Part shown: positions 34,032-39,724 of the stretch, one piece after another
How positions within the stretch are numbered: the stretch's first letter is position 1
Layout of the letters: every line of letters starts with the position of its first letter
DNA from: Actinacidiphila rubida
GTDB lineage: Bacteria; Actinomycetota; Actinomycetes; Streptomycetales; Streptomycetaceae
Assembly (NCBI RefSeq): GCF_900110255.1
Contig: NZ_FODD01000052.1
Span: forward strand, 1 to 43,978
Length of the DNA: 43,978 nucleotides
Direction: 5' to 3'
Program-made: the position numbers and the translations under genes
The notes under the pieces: generated by a model
The model's database searches: none
Told to the model about the DNA's origin: nothing
What the model saw: the letters and a program-made list of their open reading frames with translations, nothing else

Positions 34032-34057
34032 CCCCTTGCGCACATGCTTGATCAAAA
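34032..34057 (-). promoter_or_regulatory. Upstream element shared with 33052-33077 (copy M)
   Basis: This is the second copy of the CCCCTTGCGC...TGCTTG...TCAAAA element, 39 nt before the methyltransferase start. It contains the palindrome TTGATCAA. Spacing to the start codon is nearly equal to the copy upstream of the sigma-like gene, which supports a transcriptional role. Confidence 0.45.
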
Positions 34058-34090
34058 ACGAGCCTCCGCCGCAACGGCATCTGCGGTTCT

Positions 34091-34168
34091 GGTCCGCTCG
34101 TATGTCCGCCCTGCGGTCCGCTCGCTGGTCCGCTACTTGGTCCGTTCACCGGTCCGTTCTGCGGTCCA
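34091..34168. repeat. Seven 12-bp tandem repeats (GTCCG phase)
   Basis: The core GTCCG (last copy GTCCA) recurs at exactly 12-bp spacing at 34092, 34104, 34116, 34128, 34140, 34152 and 34164; the commonest unit is close to GGTCCGCTCGCT. It lies upstream of the methyltransferase gene and next to a large hairpin. Because 12 is a multiple of three, the minus-strand frame that leads into the methyltransferase would encode Gly-Pro repeats, but no translation signal supports this. An iteron, transfer-locus or operator function is possible. Confidence 0.75.
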
Positions 34169-34175
34169 CACCACA

Positions 34176-34213
34176 ATGGGGGCTGACCTGCGTTTGCGCA
34201 GGTCAGCCCCCAT
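34176..34213. terminator. 17-bp perfect hairpin with TTTG loop
   Basis: ATGGGGGCTGACCTGCG (34176-34192) and CGCAGGTCAGCCCCCAT (34197-34213) are perfect complements with the 4-nt loop TTTG. It lies between the leftward DUF6233-like gene and the methyltransferase. The stem is unusually long and stable, so it could be a strong terminator, but its proximity to the tandem repeats leaves a structural DNA role open. Confidence 0.6.
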
Positions 34214-34237
34214 AGCGCAACCGGTCGTGCGGTTCGA

Positions 34238-34264
34238 CACCTCTTCCTGGAACAGGAAGAGGTG
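34238..34264. terminator. 12-bp hairpin with GAA loop
   Basis: CACCTCTTCCTG (34238-34249) and CAGGAAGAGGTG (34253-34264) form a perfect stem with a 3-nt loop, 44 nt beyond the stop of the leftward gene at 34309. On the plus strand GTTGTTTCC follows. Probably a terminator acting in tandem with the hairpin at 34176. Confidence 0.6.
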
Positions 34265-34308
34265 GTTGTTTCCATTGAGTCCCCAATGCGGGGGTCGGGG
34301 CCGTGCGG

Positions 34309-34800
34309 TTACGCCGCGGTGCGCAGCGGCCGGTCCGGCCGACATACCTGGCACGCCGCGGCGTCGGTGCGCGCCAGGATGGCGCGGGCCTGCTCGGTGG
34401 TGGCGGGAGGGGCGTGGTCGCGGGTGGCGTGGCAGTGTCCGCGGTGCACGATGCTGGCTGGGCCGACGTCGTCGGTGAAGTAGACCCGTTCCTCGACCTT
34501 CCATGCCGGGGCGACGCCGACGCGCTCGGTGGGCACCTGGTCGTACGCCTCGCCCTCGATGGGCTCGCAACGGCCAGCCGGTGCGCGGAAGTCCACGGCC
34601 GCGGGCTCGTCCCGCAGTGTGCCCCACGTGGTGTTGGGTACCGGGAGGTGGATCTGCAGGTCGAACCACCACGACCCGTCGGGCTCGCGCCGGCGGCCCT
34701 TGACCACCGCGTAGAGCCGTTGGCCGTCGTGGAGCGTCACCCGCACCAGCGGCCCGTCGGCCTTCGGCAGGTCCTCCAGCCGGCCCGCGTCCTTGCTCAC
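34309..34800 (-). CDS. DUF6233-like hypothetical protein (163 aa)
   Basis: The protein has 163 residues. The middle has VRVTLHDGQRLYAVVKGRRR and SWWFDLQIHLP; the C-terminus has SIVHRGHCHATRD and ACQVCRPDRPLRTAA, with two Cys and two His that could bind metal. The C-terminal pattern resembles DUF6233 proteins, which are abundant in Streptomyces and have no known function. No signal or membrane segment. It is followed by two hairpins and is probably monocistronic. Confidence 0.7.
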   Translation of the reverse strand: MSKDAGRLEDLPKADGPLVRVTLHDGQRLYAVVKGRRREPDGSWWFDLQIHLPVPNTTWGTLRDEPAAVDFRAPAGRCEPIEGEAYDQVPTERVGVAPAWKVEERVYFTDDVGPASIVHRGHCHATRDHAPPATTEQARAILARTDAAACQVCRPDRPLRTAA

Positions 34801-35084
34801 GGCTCCAGGCTAGTTCGATTCTCCGTTCGATTCCATGATGCACCAGGGCTGAGGCCCTCCTATCCCGAAGGCACCCCTGACAGGTGGTCTCAGCTGTTCC
34901 CGCTGTTGTGCCAGTCAGATGCGGGCCGGACAAGATCACCTCGTCCGGCCCGCAGCTCGTTCCCCCTCACTCACCGACTCATGGCGGCCGCGACGATGCC
35001 CGTCATGACCACCGCATGCTGAGCGCAGCGAGTTCCGCGCGCCGCTCCGCGCTCACGTGTCGCCCGCTCTGGGCGCTGGCCGCC

Positions 35085-35237
35085 CTACTCCTCCTGGTGC
35101 GCTTCGACGACCAGGGCGAGAGAGGTCGTGCTCCGCCGTCGCGCAGTGATGTTCTTCTTGTCCTCGTAACGAGCCATGACGTCCAGGCCCTCCGGAGTCT
35201 CGCGAGGCCGGTCGACTTCGCGGAGCGCACGAACGTG
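35085..35237 (-). pseudogene. Remnant of a leftward gene (C-terminal ~50 codons)
   Basis: The frame is bounded by a TGA at 35238-35240 and a TAG at 35085-35087. It encodes REVDRPRETPEGLDV, ARYEDKKNITARRRS and ALVVEAHQEE, whose charged pattern looks like real protein. No start codon exists except an internal ATG giving about 30 residues, preceded by GGAGGG ten bases upstream. Family not recognised. A truncated gene is more likely than a tiny intact one. Confidence 0.3.
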
Positions 35238-35243
35238 TCAGCG

Positions 35244-35558
35244 GTCATGCAATTCCCCAGGATTTCCATGATCAGCGTCACGCAATTCCCCACCTGGGCT
35301 GAGGCCGTGACGGGCCGCCCGACGGATCAGTGTGCGGCTGGTCCGGTCGGTAAAGGGCGCCTGTGGCGGCGCTACGCGCTGGCCTCGCGGCCACCCTGGA
35401 CAGCCCTGACCAGCCTGAACGACGGGCTGGTTATCGGGCGGCAAGGGAACCTCTGGCGCCCTGGGGATCCCGACGCACGGTCATCGTCCCCATGGACACG
35501 GCGGTCGCGACGTCACCGTCCCCCTGGCCCATTACGTGACGTTCCGGGTGGGGAATTG
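35244..35558. repeat. Dispersed CAATTCCCCA repeats
   Basis: GTCATGCAATTCCCCA (35244-35259) and GTCACGCAATTCCCCA (35277-35292) are direct repeats 33 bp apart. GGTGGGGAATTG (35547-35558) is the inverted counterpart of CAATTCCCCACC (35283-35294). The inverted pair frames ~250 bp without a gene, compatible with a MITE-like remnant or with regulator sites. Confidence 0.4.
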
Positions 35559-35710
35559 GCTGGCTGTCGACAAAGGGATCATCCGAGGGGACAAGCCATA
35601 TGGGGGAAGGGGGGACTGCCCAGCGTGTCCAGTGATTCGTTCCTCACCTCGCGTCGTCATTCTGCTGTCCGTAGCAGGGTTTGGCAGCAGGTTTCGACGG
35701 AGGTTGTGGA

Positions 35711-36220
35711 GTGAAGCTCACCACGCGGTTTGCCGCGGTCATTAGCGCGGTGACGGGAGTAATGATGTTCGGTGCTGGCGTTGCCCAGGCTCAAGGCGAC
35801 GGAGGACTCCTCTCGCTTCTGGGCAATGCGTCAGTGCTTCAGGTGTGCTACCCGATGGGCCAGGTCGGGCAGGGCAATTCCTTCAGCGGCACTCAGAACA
35901 TCAGCTGCAGCCAGAGCGGCCAGGCGACGGCCCCCGCGGGCAGCAGTGGTGGCGGCCTGTCAGGCGCTGGCACAGTGTCCGGCACCGAAGTCACGGTTCC
36001 AGCGGGCGCACCTGGCAACGCCATCGTGACGTGCCCTGATGGGCAAATCGCCACAGGCGGCGGCTACATTGCCGACCCCAACCTGCGGGTGGTCAGGTCG
36101 TATCCGTACACTGAGGTGGGAACTGGCAAGCCGGTGGGATGGGTTGTTGACGTCGTAAACGATGGATCGGCTTCTGGAGGCATGATTCCCACGGTGGTCT
36201 GTGCCGACGCAGCAGCATGA
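35711..36220 (+). CDS. Secreted hypothetical protein (169 aa)
   Basis: The protein has 169 residues from GTG 35711, with GGAGG eight bases upstream. A signal peptide (FAAVISAVTGVMMFGAGVAQAQ) is followed by a Gly/Ser/Gln-rich part and a C-terminal domain (GAPGNAIVTCPDGQIATGGG, GWVVDVVNDG). Four Cys residues in the mature part could form two disulfides. The CPDGQIATGGG pattern is known from several Streptomyces exported proteins of unknown role. It is monocistronic. Confidence 0.75.
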   Translation: MKLTTRFAAVISAVTGVMMFGAGVAQAQGDGGLLSLLGNASVLQVCYPMGQVGQGNSFSGTQNISCSQSGQATAPAGSSGGGLSGAGTVSGTEVTVPAGAPGNAIVTCPDGQIATGGGYIADPNLRVVRSYPYTEVGTGKPVGWVVDVVNDGSASGGMIPTVVCADAAA

Positions 36221-36232
36221 CGTCCAAAGTGA

Positions 36233-36598
36233 GGGCGAGCGGCGGTCGAACGCTCCCCGACCACATCGATCGCGCAGTCACAGCCCGACGGCGCATGGTT
36301 CGTCGGGAAAGGCGTCACTCTTTCACCGGGCGGTTTGGCCGGCGGGAGCCGACGCCACTTGGTTGGGCTGATCGCAGCCGCGTACCGCGTCCCTGTCGAC
36401 GACCGCCATGACGTCGCCGCCGTCATGGCGTGAGCGGAAGCCACAATCCGCGGCGACGTCGCGGCCGCGCTCGAGCAACTGCGGGACCAGGGCGCCGTCG
36501 ACGGCACGCTCGCACTGACGGAGCGGCTCCAAGCCGAGCAGGACCGCGACCGATTTCCGCGCGGCCGCGCTGGCGCACTTCGCGCGCAGCCCGGGGGA
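36233..36598 (+). pseudogene. Decayed coding sequence upstream of the nucleoid-associated-like gene
   Basis: One reading frame gives convincing protein (PDGAWFVGKGVTLSPGGLAG, HLVGLIAAAYRVPVDDRHDV) up to a TGA at 36431-36433, then resumes in the same frame (GDVAAALEQLRDQGAVDGTL) and runs directly into the gene at 36599. No start codon is visible at the beginning. This looks like a gene that lost its start and gained a stop, or a fragment left by recombination. The family is not recognised. Confidence 0.4.
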
Positions 36599-37060
36599 AT
36601 GATAGTCGATTTCGGTGACTTGATCGTCGACGAGGCGATCGTGCACTCGATTCCGCGGAAGTTGAAGACCGACCTCACTCCCGCGAAGGTCAAGTTCAGT
36701 GAGGCCACCTGCAGCCTCGATGGAACGGTCCGCGGCGAGCTCGAGCTGAAGTTCAAAGATGTGCTGGTCAAGCTGGGACGCGAAGTTGTCGTGGACGCGG
36801 AGTTTAAGTCGCAGCTGCCGGACCAGGTCAGAGCGTTCCTGGAGGGCAAACGAGGCCTGGTGAACGCCTCGAAGGAGATCGCCGAACTGCTGCTGGCCAG
36901 TCAGCCCACCAACAGCTCCGAGGGGCTGCTCCTGGTCTCCTCGGTGAGGTTGCACGGGCTGTCGGCCTGCGTGCAAGACGCCAGAGGCTGCTCCGAGACG
37001 TTCGCCGGGCACAGATGGAGCGTGTTCTCCAGCATCGAGGCCTGTGAGGGCAGCATCTGA
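36599..37060 (+). CDS. Truncated nucleoid-associated-protein-like (NdpA/YejK-type) fragment
   Basis: The protein has 153 residues. The first ~118 (IVDEAIVHSIPRKLKTD, FLEGKRGLVNASKEIAELLL, NSSEGLLLVSSVRL) resemble the N-terminal domain of 37-kDa nucleoid-associated proteins, which normally exceed 300 residues. After LHGLSACV the similarity is lost and the chain ends, so the gene is truncated, probably by deletion or frameshift. There is no good ribosome site before ATG 36599 and the preceding frame is decayed. A non-functional fragment is likely. Confidence 0.45.
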   Translation: MIVDFGDLIVDEAIVHSIPRKLKTDLTPAKVKFSEATCSLDGTVRGELELKFKDVLVKLGREVVVDAEFKSQLPDQVRAFLEGKRGLVNASKEIAELLLASQPTNSSEGLLLVSSVRLHGLSACVQDARGCSETFAGHRWSVFSSIEACEGSI

Positions 37061-37497
37061 GCTCGCCCGACGCGCTGCGTGGCGACCTCGCGCGTTCAGG
37101 TCCTTGCTCTCGGACCGTGACCGGATCGGAGGCGGTGGGCAGGGGCGGGTGGGCCTCGGGCAGGTTCCGCTACGGATGGCTTCAGCGGTGCCAGGCCGCT
37201 GGCTTACCAGTCGGCACTCCTGCCGGCCGTGTCCATCGCCGTCTATGCCGCCCTTCCGCTTTTCGCAGCCCTGATGATCTGCAGTTGCGCCTCGTGGTGC
37301 CGCTCTGACGAACCGTCATGATCTTGATCGTAAAGATATTCCCAAGGCATATTCCATGAGTTGGCTGTGAGCCTCTACGGTCTGCGCACTGGTCATCGCG
37401 ACGGAACGTGATGGCCCTGCCACCTCCTCGGCAGGGGGCGCGCTTCGGCGCGGTTGCTGAGGAGTGCTGGCGGTTTTCTTGGGAGGGGAATCCACGT
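37061..37497 (+). promoter_or_regulatory. Intergenic region with AT-rich island upstream of the secreted-protein genes
   Basis: No gene is seen in this 437-bp stretch. Bases ~37310-37370 are distinctly less GC-rich than the surroundings and contain ATATTCC twice (GATATTCCC and GCATATTCC), a likely promoter area for the gene starting at 37498. A precise -35/-10 pair cannot be assigned. Confidence 0.3.
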
Positions 37498-38979
37498 ATG
37501 CGCACCTCGTTGCGCCATGCGCTGGCGGCTGTCACGACGGCCGGCAGTGCGGCGCTTTTGATCTGTACCCTCAGCACGGGCGGCTCCGCGTATGCGGTGG
37601 GCGGTCCGGGTTGTTTGCAGGACACCTGCCCGACGACGTCCACGCCAACGCCGACGGCTACCGATCCCAGCGTCAAGCCGAGCAGCACCGCCGCTCAGCC
37701 TTCCAGTGGGCCGACGGTGACGGCGGCGCCGGACCCGACGACTCCTGCGGTCTCCGGGCCGCCGACGATCCGGGGAACGTTCACCCTCGGGTCTGGAGCG
37801 CCGTGGGCCGGCGCGGCGGTGCAGCTGACGGCTGTGGACTCCGTGCCGGAGGACGGCACCGCCGTGGCTCCGACTGTGGTGGGTACTGCCACGACGGCAG
37901 CTGATGGCTCGTGGTCGTACACCCTGCCGGCGACGCTCCCCAGCGGTCTGCAGGCTCTGGCCGATGCCAACGGCGGTGTGCTCGCCGTGCAGGCCGAGGT
38001 CACCGGCACCGCGCCCGACGGGACCGTGATGAGCGGCTCGGACTACGTCGACGCCGGGGTTGCCACCGGCGCGGCCACCACCGACGGGTCGGCGGCCGCG
38101 CGCCAGGAAACTCCGGACACCATCCAGGTCCATCCCGCCACCAGTACCAACGCCATCACCCCGGCCGTCACCCCGGACGGCGACCCCGCTGCCCAGGACA
38201 GCAGCCCCGTGCCGGCCGACGACGCGGTGCTGCCGCAGTGGCAGGCCACCGACGGCTCGTCCACCACCGGCTACAACCCGGACGTCGTGGGCGGCGTCAA
38301 CTACGCAGGCGTCACCCCCCAGGTGGCTACCTGCGGGGTCAACGACCGCGTGCTGGCCACGTCCGTCCAGTACACGACCGTCGGCGAGGGGCACGCCTAC
38401 TACGACGCCACCGCGGCGTTCGAGTACAGCACCACGCTGTCCAGCACCTGGGGCATCGCCACCAGCATCGACGGCAAGTACTGGTCGATCAAGGGCAAGA
38501 TCTCCCGCAAGACCAGCATGGGCCGGGCCACCGGCTTCACCGGCAAGGGACCGTACTGGGCCCAGCAGTTCCGGGTGCCGATCCAGTACCAGGAACGCGA
38601 CCACGAACTGCTGTGCCCGAACAACCGCATCGTCCACAACTACTCGATCGTCCCGATCAAGTACCTGGTGCCCGCCGGCAAGCCCGTCAGCGCTTTTGGA
38701 TCCGACGTATCGAGCCACGACGGATACAACGCCTACTCGCGCTCCAACTCCTCCTACCGGGCAGTGCTGTCCCGTGGCATGTACTACACCGTCAACGCCG
38801 GCACCTCGGTCACTTACAGTTTCGCGGTGAAGGTCTTCAACGTCGAGCTCAGCCTCGACACCGACTTCAACAGCAACCACTTCCAGAAGATCACCGCAGG
38901 AAACGGTGCCCAGGAGCACGACATCTGGGGCGCCAAAGGACCGGTCTGGAGCAACCCCGGTGTCCTCTACTCCTACTAA
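37498..38979 (+). CDS. Large secreted protein of unknown function (493 aa)
   Basis: The protein has 493 residues from ATG 37498, with GGGAGGGG about nine bases upstream. A signal peptide (LRHALAAVTTAGSAALLICT ... GSAYA) is followed by a Thr/Pro/Ser-rich stretch, a Big/Ig-like beta segment (TIRGTFTLGSGAPWAGAAVQ) and a large C-terminal domain (ATAAFEYSTTLSSTWGIATS, YWAQQFRVPIQYQERDHELL) rich in Tyr and Ser. No catalytic motif is recognised. The repeated beta-rich segments suggest a surface or extracellular structural protein. The stop overlaps the following lipoprotein gene by 20 bases. Confidence 0.8.
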   Translation: MRTSLRHALAAVTTAGSAALLICTLSTGGSAYAVGGPGCLQDTCPTTSTPTPTATDPSVKPSSTAAQPSSGPTVTAAPDPTTPAVSGPPTIRGTFTLGSGAPWAGAAVQLTAVDSVPEDGTAVAPTVVGTATTAADGSWSYTLPATLPSGLQALADANGGVLAVQAEVTGTAPDGTVMSGSDYVDAGVATGAATTDGSAAARQETPDTIQVHPATSTNAITPAVTPDGDPAAQDSSPVPADDAVLPQWQATDGSSTTGYNPDVVGGVNYAGVTPQVATCGVNDRVLATSVQYTTVGEGHAYYDATAAFEYSTTLSSTWGIATSIDGKYWSIKGKISRKTSMGRATGFTGKGPYWAQQFRVPIQYQERDHELLCPNNRIVHNYSIVPIKYLVPAGKPVSAFGSDVSSHDGYNAYSRSNSSYRAVLSRGMYYTVNAGTSVTYSFAVKVFNVELSLDTDFNSNHFQKITAGNGAQEHDIWGAKGPVWSNPGVLYSY

Positions 38980-39484
38980 AGCCCTGGCTGCTGCGGCGGC
39001 GGTGCTGCTGGCCGCGGCCTGCGGCACCAGCACCGGCGGGCCACGCACCGGCTCGGCACTCCAGGGAGGTGGTCCCGCCATGTTCGGGACCTCCGGGTAT
39101 CCGCACGCCAAGATCGGCGTGGTCTACCGGTTCTCCTTCCCGCTGCTGAAGAACGTCAGCAAGGCCCCGGTCGCGCTCACCGGCTTCAAAGTCCTCTCGG
39201 TGCCCGGACAAGTACAAGTCCGGGGATACACCGTGTCCTCCGTGAACGACACCCCCGGGTACCTGCTCGGGGGCCTTGACACCGACTTCACCAAATACCC
39301 GGACTACGCGAAGAAGACACTCATCATCAAGCCCGGAGCCACCAGTCCTTACTACGCAGGTGTGCGCGTCCAGGCCAGCGGAAAACTCGCCCATCACATC
39401 AAGGGCTGCGACATCACCTATCAGCAGAACGACCACACCTACCACCAAGTGCTGCCCTGCGAGTATGCGCTCGACGTGACGTAG
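38960..39484 (+). CDS. Putative lipoprotein (174 aa) paired with the large secreted protein
   Basis: The protein has 174 residues from GTG 38960, which overlaps the end of the preceding gene. The signal ALAAAAAVLLAAACGTSTGG contains a lipobox (LAAAC) giving a lipid-anchored Cys near residue 20. The mature part has IGVVYRFSFPLLKNVSKAPV and YYAGVRVQASGKLAHHIKGC, consistent with a small beta-rich domain. It probably forms an exported pair with the 37498 product; function unknown. Confidence 0.8.
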   Translation: MSSTPTKALAAAAAVLLAAACGTSTGGPRTGSALQGGGPAMFGTSGYPHAKIGVVYRFSFPLLKNVSKAPVALTGFKVLSVPGQVQVRGYTVSSVNDTPGYLLGGLDTDFTKYPDYAKKTLIIKPGATSPYYAGVRVQASGKLAHHIKGCDITYQQNDHTYHQVLPCEYALDVT

Positions 39485-39610
39485 CAGCGGCCTCACGGCA
39501 CCGAGGGCAGGCAGCACCGGCCGCGCAACGCCGGACCCGCCCGCTGCACTCAGCCCACGGTCCCCTACCACCTGACCCGGTCCAACCACGAGACGGACCG
39601 GTGCGGGTGT

Positions 39611-39647
39611 CGATGTCCCCGGGGGCGAGCGGCCCCCGGGGGCATCG
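39611..39647. terminator. Bidirectional hairpin between convergent genes
   Basis: CGATGTCCCCGGGGGC (39611-39626) and GCCCCCGGGGGCATCG (39632-39647) form a 16-bp stem with one T-G wobble and a 5-nt loop (GAGCG). It lies between the rightward lipoprotein gene (ends 39484) and the leftward helicase gene (ends 39725), so it can terminate both. Confidence 0.75.
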
Positions 39648-39724
39648 GAGGCTTGGGCCGCAGCCCGGCCGTCTGACAGCGACTGCCTGGGCGTGCGTGA
39701 AGGCACGTCGACGCCTCGCCTCAA

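Larger units (their letters stand above)
34801..35710. other. Gene-poor 910-bp stretch with remnant coding and short repeats
   Basis: No convincing complete gene is visible. A 276-codon open frame from 34884 on the plus strand reads as low-quality protein without a start signal. On the minus strand, codons 35085-35237 encode a plausible protein end (VMARYEDKKNITARRR to VVEAHQEE), possibly a decayed gene or a 30-residue product from an internal ATG. Copies of CAATTCCCCA lie at about 35250 and 35283 (direct) and 35547 (inverted), which may mark the ends of a small lost element. Confidence 0.5.

Noticed and set aside
34091..34168. CRISPR array
   Set aside because: Units are 12 bp with no unique spacers and no cas genes nearby.
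34884..35714. 276-codon plus-strand open frame
   Set aside because: No start signal, no domains and irregular codon use; the region looks like decayed DNA.
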